Assembly: GCA_044224215.1 (NCBI GenBank)
Contig: JBGAKX010000006.1
Span: forward strand, 8,220 to 72,219
From: DAOMFM01 sp035429825
GTDB taxonomy: Bacteria; Acidobacteriota; Blastocatellia; UBA7656; JADIYM01
Reading direction: 5' to 3'
DNA: 64,000 nucleotides
The position numbers and the translations under genes are program-made. Below the pieces are notes generated by a model that ran no database searches, had not been told where the DNA came from, and worked only from the letters and a program-made list of their open reading frames with translations. Below, one piece after another: positions 27,601 to 34,997 of the stretch. Numbering within the stretch: position 1 is the stretch's first letter; each line of letters begins with the position of its first letter.

Positions 27601-28012
27601 CCTGAACACCCGAGTCGCCGGCGACGACGTCGACAGTTGTCGCCGAACCGCTGACGGAAAGCTCTGCAGCAACTGTCGTCTTGCTGCCGACCGTAACCTG
27701 GACCGGAACGACTCGGGGTGCGAAGCCGGCGGCCTCGACCTTTACCTCGTAATTTCCAGGCTTGAGATTTGTGACGATGAAGTTGCCTTCACCCGTTGAT
27801 GTCGCGGTGCGCGACGCGCCCGTGTCCTTTGACGACACGGTCACCGACGCGCCTGCGACCACCGCGCCCTGCGGATCGGTCACAGTGCCGCTGATCTGGC
27901 CCGTCTCGGTTTGCGCGAACACGCTTGCCGAACCGAGCATCATCAGGACAACCAGAAGCGACAGCAGGCCGCGTGTGGTACGTTCCCGCAGCGGCAGACT
28001 CCTGTGTCTCAT
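24629..28012 (-). CDS. Oar-like TonB-dependent outer-membrane receptor
   Basis: An 1127-residue protein with a signal peptide (hydrophobic core LLSLLVVLMMLGSASVFA, cleavage after AQ). A carboxypeptidase-regulatory-like beta domain (GQISGTVTDPQGAVVAGASV, about 37-115) comes next, then a plug (TINGQRSASTNVLLDGADNND) and a long beta-barrel ending in the outer-membrane signature Phe (VKFVF). Such proteins are greatly expanded in Acidobacteriota, and their ligands are mostly unknown, often oligosaccharides or peptides. AGGAG lies 8 nt before the ATG. The upstream region carries TGTAAA-type repeats. Two TonB-family proteins at 36.9-39.1 kb could energise it. Confidence 0.93.
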   Translation of the reverse strand: MRHRSLPLRERTTRGLLSLLVVLMMLGSASVFAQTETGQISGTVTDPQGAVVAGASVTVSSKDTGASRTATSTGEGNFIVTNLKPGNYEVKVEAAGFAPRVVPVQVTVGSKTTVAAELSVSGSATTVDVVAGDSGVQVNTETQTLQTNVSQKQLRELPTITRNPYTLVQLAGTAIDVDPLNQAPGNNASSRGAGFTINGQRSASTNVLLDGADNNDQYTASIGQDVPLDSVQEFTVLTNNFSAEYGRAGGGIVNVATKSGTNDFHGTVYEFNRISDLATQGYNLQAQIPAIKKGVFTRNQFGYSIGGPIVKDKLLFFNSIEWLRIRSLDTRITYVPTPEFLAQTAPNTQEFFNAFSLRAPIAGALVTRGELVPNAAPGADPTPIQLLPSGLPIFGQVFYPYPTDAGGGLPRNDYQIVGRVDYNMSDKTTMYGRYALQNSDFFPGTNADSPYVGFDTGITAENNNVLISLTHVWSDRLVSQSKYVFNRLNGNQPLAEQPPTPSLYIFRNVPAQIGNDFIALPGYLPFSPGNALPFGGPQNLNQFYQDQTYTVGDHAIRFGGSFVRINDDRTFGAYESGVAELGANMQQSLDNLVLGGLRTYRVAIDPKGAYPGEQVALPTGQPRFDRNNRYNEGALYVNDSWKIHPRLTLNLGLRWDYFGVQHNKDQNLDSNFYFGDGSTQNERVRNGQVLLAPDSPDGMLWARDLNNFGPRVGIAWDVFGDGKTSVRGGYGLSYERNFGNVTFNVIQNPPNYAVVALPGAPISLDNLGPFSGTGSITLPQSSLRAVDPNIVNAYAQFWSAAVEHEFAGTYVASVEYSGSKGTNLYSIADENPTFGAIHYGFDYNPVTNPQAYINQQYAAINARGNGGFSNYNSVTFGLDTREIPNTGLQFGIKYTYAHAIDNLSTTFSEGANVFNLGFLDALDPQLDKGDADFDVRHRLITSGIWEIPYANGTEGWKKWALDGWQLTYIFSARTGTPFSIYDCTNAYNKCVRLLQGGPIDRDGQADTAPDAVNPNQYTYINLTNQLSQAGSYADPLTGVDDFGPFPSNMTGRNAFRRPGFWNLDGGVYKTFNLTERFNMQLRAEFYNLFNHANLFVNDAAVDISATDHITAFKDGRRQIQLAVKFVF

Positions 28013-28302
28013 GTTGCGATCTCCTCTTGTCAGTGTCGATTTGTAAAGTCACTTGGACTTCACTCGCCTGACGCTTCGCAAGAGGCATACCGCTCGTTGT
28101 GTTTACACAGGACACCGTTATTTTCGGGCACGTTGTCGCCATTCGTAAAAATGCGAATTCGACGCGCCTCCGAAATCCTGAATTTTCGTGCACGCGAAGT
28201 GCGTGCGAGGGTTGTTGGCGACGGAAAATGCAATTCCGAATTTACAAGGTGTATTTAAGCACGTGGGAAATATGCGATTTGTCTCCAAATCAACGCCGAC
28301 GT

Positions 28303-28328
28303 TTTACCGACCTTTACAGCCTTTTACG
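28303..28328 (-). promoter_or_regulatory. triple TGTAAA-type array upstream of the TonB receptor
   Basis: TTTACC (28303), TTTACA (28313) and TTTACG (28323) on the plus strand, which read CGTAAA, TGTAAA and GGTAAA on the minus strand, are spaced exactly 10 bp apart. They lie about 290 bp upstream of the receptor start. Confidence 0.6.
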
Positions 28329-28459
28329 GGATGGCACGCGAGTTTCGATTGTTGATGGGTCGTGTGCTTGGTAGCACCACAGCCCGTGTAGCGCTAAACC
28401 ATTTTTTTGGAGAATCCGAAGCAGCGCGATTCAATACGTTCGGGCCGGGCCCTACCGGA

Positions 28460-28507
28460 CCCGGCTCTGATTGCTCATTTGCGCTCGGACACTGAACCAG
28501 AGCCGGG
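28460..28507. repeat. 10-bp inverted repeat
   Basis: CCCGGCTCTG at 28460-28469 is repeated inverted at 28498-28507 with a 28-nt loop. It lies downstream of the 28573-29667 gene on the minus strand and could be a terminator stem, though no T tract follows. Confidence 0.45.
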
Positions 28508-28572
28508 CGCGGTAGCGCTCGGCCAATTGCTCCGGCACGGTCTGCCTCAATTCATGAGGTTCGTGCGCGACG

Positions 28573-29667
28573 CTACGCCGTCATTTCGACGGCGGGACGC
28601 TGCCGACTTTGCCTGCACGACACCTTGAACGCCGTTGCGTCGATCCCGTGCACCGCGAGCTTTGAATTCAGCGTCGTTACCGGCATTCCCAGCAACCGCG
28701 CCGCGTGCGTCTGCACTCCGGCGCAGCGCTCGAGCGCCGCGCTCAGCAGTTGTCGCTCGTAGCGCTCCACCTCTTCGTGGAGCACGATGCCGCCGCCGAT
28801 GATTCCTGCCGGATCGGTTCGATGATCAACCTTGCCCGAAATGTGTACCGGCAGCTCCTGCAGACCGATTGCCGGCGGCCCAGAGCGGCGTACCGCGACG
28901 TCGACGACCCGCTTCAACTCGCCGACGTTTCCGGGCCACGTGTGGCTCTCGAGCGCCTTGAGGGCCGCCGGGTCGATTGCCCGCGGCTCTCTTCCGAGAC
29001 GGGCGCACATCGCGGCTGCAAACATCTCGGCAAGCGGAATGATGTCGGAAGCACGCTCCGACAGGTTCGGTATCCTTACTATATTGGCGCACGTTCGGTG
29101 GCAGTCGACTTCCGAAGAGGCGCCGAAGACGAGCCGAACATCACATTCCCTGAGTAGCCTGCGTCGCGCGTGCTCGCTCGGACGGTTGTCCACGAAATCG
29201 GCAATCTGATGCACGAGCTCCGTGGAGACCTCCGCGACATCGCCGACATATATCGTCCCGCCGGCTGCCTGCATTCCGTACTCGGCGCGGAGCTGCCGAA
29301 TCGCCGGTGGCAGCGTCGCCGGTACGTCAAAGAGCAGCGAGCGAAGGACGTGTTCTCCGAAACCGTTCGCCGGCAGCACGACGAATGGACGACTCTGCCG
29401 AGCGCTCGCATCGTGGATCAGCCGGGCAAGCATCGCCTTGCCCGATCCTGGAGCGCCCCAGATCAGCACGGGCTCTGCGTGCGCGCTCAACGCCGCAACG
29501 AGCTGCGGCGCATTGAGCGCCCAGGCGCTCGTTCCCGGGATTCGCGCGCGCACGAGCTCGGCCGGCTGCGTGTCGGCCGCGCCTGCGCCTTCGCCGCCGG
29601 GACGAATCGGAAGTCTGGAAGGTCCTGCCGTTGCGTTCTTCTGCACTGTGTTCACCCGTAGTTGCAT
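28573..29667 (-). CDS. enhancer-binding-protein-like regulator without GAFTGA
   Basis: A 364-residue protein with an AAA+ domain like that of sigma54 activators. Walker A is GAPGSGKA (71-78), but Walker B reads GGTIYVGDV (136-144), losing the catalytic Glu of the usual DE pair. The GAFTGA loop that contacts sigma54 is absent. HTWPGNVGELKRVV marks the end of the AAA+ core, and a Fis-type helix-turn-helix (CAGVQTHAARLLGMPVTTLN) lies near 315-335. It probably binds DNA but cannot activate sigma54. It follows the second OmpR-type regulator by 74 bp, with TGTAAA repeats in the gap. Confidence 0.85.
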   Translation of the reverse strand: MQLRVNTVQKNATAGPSRLPIRPGGEGAGAADTQPAELVRARIPGTSAWALNAPQLVAALSAHAEPVLIWGAPGSGKAMLARLIHDASARQSRPFVVLPANGFGEHVLRSLLFDVPATLPPAIRQLRAEYGMQAAGGTIYVGDVAEVSTELVHQIADFVDNRPSEHARRRLLRECDVRLVFGASSEVDCHRTCANIVRIPNLSERASDIIPLAEMFAAAMCARLGREPRAIDPAALKALESHTWPGNVGELKRVVDVAVRRSGPPAIGLQELPVHISGKVDHRTDPAGIIGGGIVLHEEVERYERQLLSAALERCAGVQTHAARLLGMPVTTLNSKLAVHGIDATAFKVSCRQSRQRPAVEMTA

Positions 29668-29702
29668 TGCTGAACGTATAACGCACGGCGCGGGCGAGCG
29701 GC

Positions 29703-29739
29703 GGTAAAATGCTGTAAAGATGTGCTTTACGGGTGTAAA
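29703..29739 (-). promoter_or_regulatory. TGTAAA repeats upstream of the activator-like gene
   Basis: GGTAAA (29703), TGTAAA (29713) and TGTAAA (29734) are spaced 10 and 21 bp apart, two helical phases, at 36-72 bp before the start at 29667. A TTTAC on the opposite strand lies between the last two. Confidence 0.6.
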
Positions 29740-29741
29740 TA

Positions 29742-30335
29742 TCAGGCGTGGCCGGCCGCCGCGATGAAGCGGTAACCGGAACGCGGAATCGTGAGGATGT
29801 ACCGTGGCCGCGATGGCGAATCACCGATCTTGCGCCGCAGCTTGGCGATGTGCACGTCGACCGTGCGCGTCAGCGAGACGGCCGAACTGCCCCACACCTC
29901 TTCAAGCAATTCGTCGCGTGTCACGACTCTGTCAGCGTGCTCGACAAGGTAGCGCAACAGGTCGAACTCCCGCGGTGACAGCGGGATCTCGTGGCCCTCG
30001 CGTCGAGCGCGGTACGCCTCAAAATCGACCTCGAGCATTCCGAGCACCGCGCGAAGCGGTCTTTCCACGTGTACCTCGCGCGACTCCTCAGCGTGTCCGG
30101 GCGAAACGATCACGATCGGTACGTGGCGTTCGCCCGTTGCTCGCAGCCGCTCGATGACCGCGTCGTGCGACGCGCCCTCGGTCAGCGAGAGAATCGCGAC
30201 GTCGGCATCCGACACGAGTCGAGCGCCAGACACGCCGTCGCGCGCGCAGACCACGCCGTACCCGCGATCGCGCAGCTCGTTCTGCAACGCCGCCGTGCGC
30301 GCGAGATCGTCGCCAACGATCAGTACTCGCCACAT
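29742..30335 (-). CDS. second OmpR-type regulator with a degenerate receiver
   Basis: A 197-residue protein. In the receiver-like domain the phospho-accepting position is Ser50 (VAILSLTEG) although the acidic pair GDD near residue 9 is kept. The winged helix is intact (FDLLRYLVEHADRVVTRDEL), and its recognition helix SLTRTVDVHIAKLRRKIGD differs by one residue from the regulator at 23815-24456. The two probably bind the same sites. It lies upstream of the activator-like gene in the same direction. Confidence 0.88.
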   Translation of the reverse strand: MWRVLIVGDDLARTAALQNELRDRGYGVVCARDGVSGARLVSDADVAILSLTEGASHDAVIERLRATGERHVPIVIVSPGHAEESREVHVERPLRAVLGMLEVDFEAYRARREGHEIPLSPREFDLLRYLVEHADRVVTRDELLEEVWGSSAVSLTRTVDVHIAKLRRKIGDSPSRPRYILTIPRSGYRFIAAAGHA

Positions 30336-30424
30336 GCTCGAATCGATCCCCTTCCCTGGTCTGCCGGTTGGTTGCCGCTCGGCTCAATTGGTTGCAAAAA
30401 AATGCGGGCGTCGGGGTCTCGGGC

Positions 30425-30430
30425 TATAAT
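30425..30430 (+). promoter_or_regulatory. perfect -10 box directly before an ATG
   Basis: TATAAT lies 7 bp before the ATG at 30438, with no room for a ribosome-binding site, so the FHA gene message is probably leaderless. No good -35 hexamer is seen at 16-18 bp. Confidence 0.55.
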
Positions 30431-30437
30431 CCGCCGC

Positions 30438-31235
30438 ATGGCTGACCGAGACGACGGACCGCTGCACCGCGCCGAGGCGCTGGTCCGGAAGGTCCTCGAT
30501 CGCGTCGGATCGAGCGTCGACAAGAAGCTCGCCGCGTCCGGCTCCGCCACGGTTGGCTGGCTGGCAGGGTCGGTTGCGGCTTCGCTCGAAAGCCACCTCG
30601 AGAAGGCGGTCCGCCCGGACGCCCGTGGCGTACGGCGCCAGGCGCCCGACCGGTTCTCGGTGTCACTGACCTACGAGCAGCACGAGGGCCTGTCCGAAGG
30701 CGACCGCAAGGCGCTGGCAGCCGAGCTCGCGGCGACGGCGTACGAGTACATCGCGAACCATCGCTACGAGACCGTGGCAAAGGTCCACGTCGACGTCGGA
30801 TGCGATCTGTTTGCTTCGAGCCCTGTCGTGACGGCGTCGTTCTCCCCTGCCCCCGGCGAAACAGCCGGAGCTGTGCACGACGTTCGACCCGTGTCGGCCG
30901 CTGCGGTTGTAAGCGGCGGCGCCGGAACGGTGACGCTGCAACTCGAGGGACCTGGCGGCAAGCCGGTCGTGCGCGCGCGGCTCGAACCAGGAGGCGATCC
31001 GCTCACCGTGGGCCGTGCGTCGGGAAACCGTCTGCTCGTCGACGACGACAGCGTGTCAAAGTTCCACGCGACGCTCAGGCTCGGACGCGACGGAGTAGTC
31101 GTCGTTTCGGATCTCGGATCGACAAACGGTACGTTTCTGAACGACGAAACGGTTCCGATCTCCACCGGTCGACCGGTTGACGCAGGCGACACCGTCACGT
31201 TCGGCGACGTCCCGTTCTCGGTTCGACGCCTGTAG
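30438..31235 (+). CDS. FhaA-like protein (DUF3662 plus FHA domain)
   Basis: A 265-residue protein starting at ATG 30438; the open frame runs further upstream but antisense to the regulator gene. The N-terminal ~120 residues resemble the DUF3662 domain of mycobacterial FhaA. A linker precedes the C-terminal FHA domain (about 185-265) with LTVGRASGNRLLVDDDSVSKFHA and DLGSTNGTFLN, which hold the phosphothreonine-binding Arg, Ser and Asn. It opens an FHA-PBP-FtsW/RodA cluster like the actinobacterial one and probably links Ser/Thr phosphorylation to cell-wall synthesis. Confidence 0.88.
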   Translation: MADRDDGPLHRAEALVRKVLDRVGSSVDKKLAASGSATVGWLAGSVAASLESHLEKAVRPDARGVRRQAPDRFSVSLTYEQHEGLSEGDRKALAAELAATAYEYIANHRYETVAKVHVDVGCDLFASSPVVTASFSPAPGETAGAVHDVRPVSAAAVVSGGAGTVTLQLEGPGGKPVVRARLEPGGDPLTVGRASGNRLLVDDDSVSKFHATLRLGRDGVVVVSDLGSTNGTFLNDETVPISTGRPVDAGDTVTFGDVPFSVRRL

Positions 31236-31300
31236 GGGCGCCAGTCCCTGGAGTCCCTCAGGAAACATGTCCTTCCACCCCATCGTTCGTACTCTGTGAC

Positions 31301-33010
31301 ATGGTCATCGTCCCCACCACCCTCTCGATCGTCTTTCTCGTCGTCCTGCTGATACTCGGAGCATTGCTGCTCGTCGCGTCGTTGAGAGGTGTCCGCGGAC
31401 CCGACGCCCCCGATGACATCCCTGTCGATCCCTCGCGGTACGGCCCGGCGCAGACGAACCGCTGGCTCAGGCTGATGCGCGGTGGATTTGCCTTGCTGTG
31501 CGCATGCGCGCTCGGCTTCCATGCCTTCTGGATCTACGGAGCGCCGGGCAGCGGCGAATACGACCGATTCGCCATGCGCGACCAGCGCAACCGGCGGCTC
31601 GCGGAAGCGGGACTTCGCGGCTGGGTGTTCGACCGGACCGGAAAACCGGAGCGCGCGCTTGCGAAGTACCGGCTCGACGGGACGCGCATCGTGCGCGACT
31701 ACCCGCTGCGCGACGCGGCCACGAACATCTCGGGCTACAGCGACTTCGTGTACGGGTCGGCCGGGTTTGAGCGTGCCTACGCCGACTACCTCACCGAGCC
31801 GTCTTCGACGATCAACACGCTTGCCTCGCCCGCGCCGGTCGGCATGGACGTCACGTCCACGATCGACATCGACATGCAGAAGGAGGCGTACCGGCTGCTG
31901 AAGGGCAAGCGCGGCGCCGCCGTCGTGATCTCGATCCCTTCCGGCGAGGTCCTCGCGATGGCGAGCAGCCCGTCGTTCGATCCGGCGCTCGTCGGGGATG
32001 ACGCCGCGTGGAAGCGGCTCAACGAGGACAGCGTCAAGGCGCCCGAGCTGAGCCCGATGACCGACCGCGCCCTGAAGACGTACTACCTCCCCGGCTCGAC
32101 GTTCAAGGTGGTCGTCGCAATCGCGGCGATCGAAGCGGGCCTGGCGGATCGCAAGTTCACGTGCACGCACGACGGCTTCACGGCGCCTCGGTCGCGGCGT
32201 CCGATCACCGACGATTCGGACGGAGTGCACGGAACCATCGGGCTCGACGATGCGTTGCGCGTCTCGTGCAACCAGTACTTTGCTCAGATGGGCGTCGCGC
32301 TCGGTCCGGTGCGTCTTGCCGAGGTGGCTCGACGGTTCGGCATCAGGACGGGCGGACCGGCAGCCCTTCGCGACGCCGACGTGTGGCGCTACAAGCTCGC
32401 CGATCCCACCGACTTCGTTTCGGCGTTCGGTCCACCCCCGGCGCGCGTGTTCCTGCCTGCGGATTTCGACGACGACTTCAGCCCGTACGATCTTGCGATC
32501 GAGTCGTGTGGCCAGGGTCCGAATCAGATTACGATCCTGCAGCTCGCACTGATCGCCGCGGGGATCGCCAGTCCGAACGCGCAACTCTCGAAGCCCACGA
32601 TCGAGGCCGGCGTCGAGCCACAGCTGCTCGGCCAGGTCTGCGCGCCGGAAACGGCGGCCAGGCTCCGACGGATGATGCACGACGTCGTCGAGCGCGGCAC
32701 GGCCGCGAATGCCTTCGCGCCTCTCAAGGGCAGGATCTCGGCGGCGGGCAAGACGGGCACGGCTCAGCGCGAGGTCATCGACTATGACCCGGCGACGCTC
32801 GAGCCAAAAACGTTTCGGGGACGCGACGGCAAGGAGTACGTCAAGCGCGTCGAGAGCATCGATGCGCTGTTTCTCGGGTTTGCGCCGTACGAGAATCCGC
32901 AGATCGCGTTTGCGATGATCGTGGAGAACGGCGGACACGGCGGCACGGCCGCGGCGCCGATTGCCGTCGGGCTGATCGCAAAGGCGCGCGAACTGGGGTT
33001 GATCCGATGA
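31301..33010 (+). CDS. PBP2-like peptidoglycan transpeptidase
   Basis: A 569-residue class B penicillin-binding protein. The active-site motifs are Ser266-Lys269 (PGSTFK), Ser322-Cys-Asn324 and Lys484-Thr-Gly-Thr487. It is unusual in having two N-terminal hydrophobic segments (about 8-28 and 60-80) instead of one. The N-terminal domain (RGWVFDRTGKPERALAKY) is short. It most resembles the PbpA/FtsI type paired with RodA. The stop overlaps the FtsW/RodA start (ATGA). Confidence 0.93.
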   Translation: MVIVPTTLSIVFLVVLLILGALLLVASLRGVRGPDAPDDIPVDPSRYGPAQTNRWLRLMRGGFALLCACALGFHAFWIYGAPGSGEYDRFAMRDQRNRRLAEAGLRGWVFDRTGKPERALAKYRLDGTRIVRDYPLRDAATNISGYSDFVYGSAGFERAYADYLTEPSSTINTLASPAPVGMDVTSTIDIDMQKEAYRLLKGKRGAAVVISIPSGEVLAMASSPSFDPALVGDDAAWKRLNEDSVKAPELSPMTDRALKTYYLPGSTFKVVVAIAAIEAGLADRKFTCTHDGFTAPRSRRPITDDSDGVHGTIGLDDALRVSCNQYFAQMGVALGPVRLAEVARRFGIRTGGPAALRDADVWRYKLADPTDFVSAFGPPPARVFLPADFDDDFSPYDLAIESCGQGPNQITILQLALIAAGIASPNAQLSKPTIEAGVEPQLLGQVCAPETAARLRRMMHDVVERGTAANAFAPLKGRISAAGKTGTAQREVIDYDPATLEPKTFRGRDGKEYVKRVESIDALFLGFAPYENPQIAFAMIVENGGHGGTAAAPIAVGLIAKARELGLIR

Positions 33011-34608
33011 CCGCATCCACGGAAACGCGGGCGACCGACGTCGCCACCGGCGGCGAGCCAACCGCCCCGGCATCGCACCGGCCATCGGTCCACCTGTTCG
33101 TGCTGCTGGCACTCGCCGGCATGGCCGTGGTTGCGCACGCGTCGATCATCTCGGCGGCGTCGCTGCGTGGATTCTCGCCGAGCATCGCCGTTGCCATCCG
33201 CAACATTTCGTTCTTTGTCCCCGTGCTCGTCGTGTTCTTCTGGCTGGCGCGATCCCAGCGGTACCGCGGATCGATGGTGCTGTTTTCGGCGGCGATGCTG
33301 CTCTTCACGGTCGGCCTTGCGTTGCAGTACCGGCTCTTCACCGACCCCGAGTACGGCGCGCGCGGCGCCGAACGCCGCGAGGCGCGCGAAGCCAAGGCCC
33401 AGACGGTCCGTTACCTGAACATCCGCACCGGGTACGACGACGCCAAGAAGTTGGCGGTGTTCGGGTCGACCACCGTTCCGGATCCGCCGCCGGCGGACGC
33501 GCACGCGACCGAGTACACGGTCGGCGACGTGCTCTCGTCGCCGAACACGTACGTACCGCTCATTGCGCTGCTCGCGTTCTGCGTGGCGTTCCGGTTCTTC
33601 CGCAGCGACAACTTCCTGTTGTGGCTCCAGCGGCACACGCTGATGATCGCGCTGTTCACGTTGCTGCCGTTTGCAATTGCGGTGATCGCGTTCAGCTCGG
33701 AAGGCAAGTTCCTCGGACAGACGACGCCATGGGAACCGGTGAAGATCGTCTTTCTCGTCGCGTTCGCGGCGATGCTCGCCGACAGTTACCGGCATCTGGC
33801 GCGAACGCGCTGGGGGCTTCCGCAGGCGCGATTTGCTGTGCCGTTTCTCGTCGTCGCCGCCTTGCCGCTGATCCCGTTCTTCGCGCTCTCGGACTTCGGC
33901 CAGATGCTCGTCTTCTTTGGCGTGTATGCGACGCTCTATGCCATCGCCGTGCGCAGCCGCGCGCAACTCGCATATGCATTGATTGCCGTGCTGCTGTTTG
34001 CGCCCGTGCTCTACGCCGGCGTCGGGATCCCAAAGCGCGTGTACCTGCGCTCTCACCTGTGGCTCAACATGTGGCAGGCGCCGCCCGAGGACACCGAGTG
34101 GTGGCAGCCGTTCCTCGCGCGCAAGCGACACGAGTACGGCTTCCCCGTCTCGAACGACGACGCGTGGTACGACCAGTCGTCGCAGCTCGCGCAGGGACTG
34201 TTCGGCATTTCGGACGGCGGGACGGCCGGCGAAGGCCTGGGCCTCGGCTATCCCGAGATCGTTCCGGTCTCCGATTCGGATTTCATCTATGCCGCGATCG
34301 GCGAGGAGCTCGGCCTGCTTGGGGGACTCGTCGTCTTCCTGGCCCTCGGCGCGCTGGTGGCGTCGTCGGTCGCCGTGGCGATCGGTGCCCGTGACATGTT
34401 CACAAAGCTGATCGCGGCGGGGTTTGCGGCCTTTCTCGGACTCCAATCCATCGTTAATATAGGAGGCGTCCTTCGAATGCTTCCCATGACGGGAATCACG
34501 CTCCCGTTTGTCAGCCACGGTGGATGGTCGCTCATCACGTCGTTTGCGATGCTCGGCATACTGATGGCCATCGCCCACCGAAACGCGAAGGTACTCGCAA
34601 CTTCCTGA
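33007..34608 (+). CDS. FtsW/RodA/SpoVE-family peptidoglycan polymerase
   Basis: A 533-residue polytopic protein of the SEDS family, which polymerises lipid II. The C-terminal family pattern is clear: SDSDFIYAAIGEELGLLGG, then MLPMTGITLPFVSHGGWSL. About 100 non-membrane residues after the fourth or so helix (RLFTDPEYGARGAERREARE through GSTTVPDPP) form a large loop not found in E. coli RodA. It overlaps its partner PBP by 4 bp, so the two are made together. Confidence 0.93.
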   Translation: MTASTETRATDVATGGEPTAPASHRPSVHLFVLLALAGMAVVAHASIISAASLRGFSPSIAVAIRNISFFVPVLVVFFWLARSQRYRGSMVLFSAAMLLFTVGLALQYRLFTDPEYGARGAERREAREAKAQTVRYLNIRTGYDDAKKLAVFGSTTVPDPPPADAHATEYTVGDVLSSPNTYVPLIALLAFCVAFRFFRSDNFLLWLQRHTLMIALFTLLPFAIAVIAFSSEGKFLGQTTPWEPVKIVFLVAFAAMLADSYRHLARTRWGLPQARFAVPFLVVAALPLIPFFALSDFGQMLVFFGVYATLYAIAVRSRAQLAYALIAVLLFAPVLYAGVGIPKRVYLRSHLWLNMWQAPPEDTEWWQPFLARKRHEYGFPVSNDDAWYDQSSQLAQGLFGISDGGTAGEGLGLGYPEIVPVSDSDFIYAAIGEELGLLGGLVVFLALGALVASSVAVAIGARDMFTKLIAAGFAAFLGLQSIVNIGGVLRMLPMTGITLPFVSHGGWSLITSFAMLGILMAIAHRNAKVLATS

Positions 34609-34619
34609 GGAGGCCGCCC

Positions 34620-34940
34620 ATGCTCTCGAACTCATCCGCCTCGCGAAACCGACGCAAGGGTCCGCGCCGATTCCTGAAACTCAAGATCGTGGTCGACGGC
34701 ACGGACGCGCAGGGCGAGAAGTTTCGCGAGTCGACCGAGACCCGGGTAGCTTCAAAGGACGGCGGCCTCTTCATCACGACGCGCAGGCTGAGCGTTGGGT
34801 CATCGGTGAAGATCTCGACGCCCGACGGGAAGTTCAGCGCCAACGCGAGCATTCGCAACAGCCGGCACGACGTGACCACCAGCACGTACCAGTGCGGCTT
34901 CTGTTTCACCGACTCGGTGAACGGTTGGGTGCTAAGATAG
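34620..34940 (+). CDS. PilZ-like domain protein
   Basis: The start is ATG at 34620 with GAGGAGG six to seven bases upstream. The 106-residue protein has an RxxxR-like basic stretch (NRRKGPRRFLKLKI), a beta strand with DAQGEKFRESTETR and a VGSSVKIS turn, as in PilZ domains that bind c-di-GMP. The DxSxxG motif is poor (ASKDGGLF), so binding is uncertain. It lies 11 bp behind the FtsW/RodA gene and 58 bp before the NtrC-type gene. Confidence 0.65.
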   Translation: MLSNSSASRNRRKGPRRFLKLKIVVDGTDAQGEKFRESTETRVASKDGGLFITTRRLSVGSSVKISTPDGKFSANASIRNSRHDVTTSTYQCGFCFTDSVNGWVLR

Positions 34941-34997
34941 GTGCCCGGGGGGTAGTTTGGCCCATATCGTGGTGTTTTCCGCCCCCCGACACCTGTT

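Larger units (their letters stand above)
28013..28572. other. 560-bp AT-richer intergenic region upstream of the TonB receptor
   Basis: No convincing gene lies here. Base composition is visibly richer in A and T between about 28100 and 28400 than in the surrounding coding DNA. It holds the receptor's ribosome-binding site, single TGTAAA/TTTACA hexamers at 28042, 28102 and 28239, the triple array at 28303-28328 and an inverted repeat at 28460-28507. The likely role is a long regulatory region for the receptor gene. Confidence 0.6.

Noticed and set aside
28332..28346. Near-sigma54 promoter (TGGCAC, 5 bp, TTTC)
   Set aside because: The second element deviates from TTGC, and no gene lies downstream on that strand. 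Its place next to the TTTACA array is probably chance.
28407..28628. 73-codon open frame on the plus strand upstream of the TonB receptor
   Set aside because: It runs through the inverted repeat at 28460-28507 and into the 3' end of the opposite gene, and has no ribosome-binding site or recognisable sequence.
30764..33112. Long open frame (782 codons) on the minus strand opposite the FHA and PBP genes
   Set aside because: Both plus-strand genes have full catalytic or binding motifs; the antisense frame has none.
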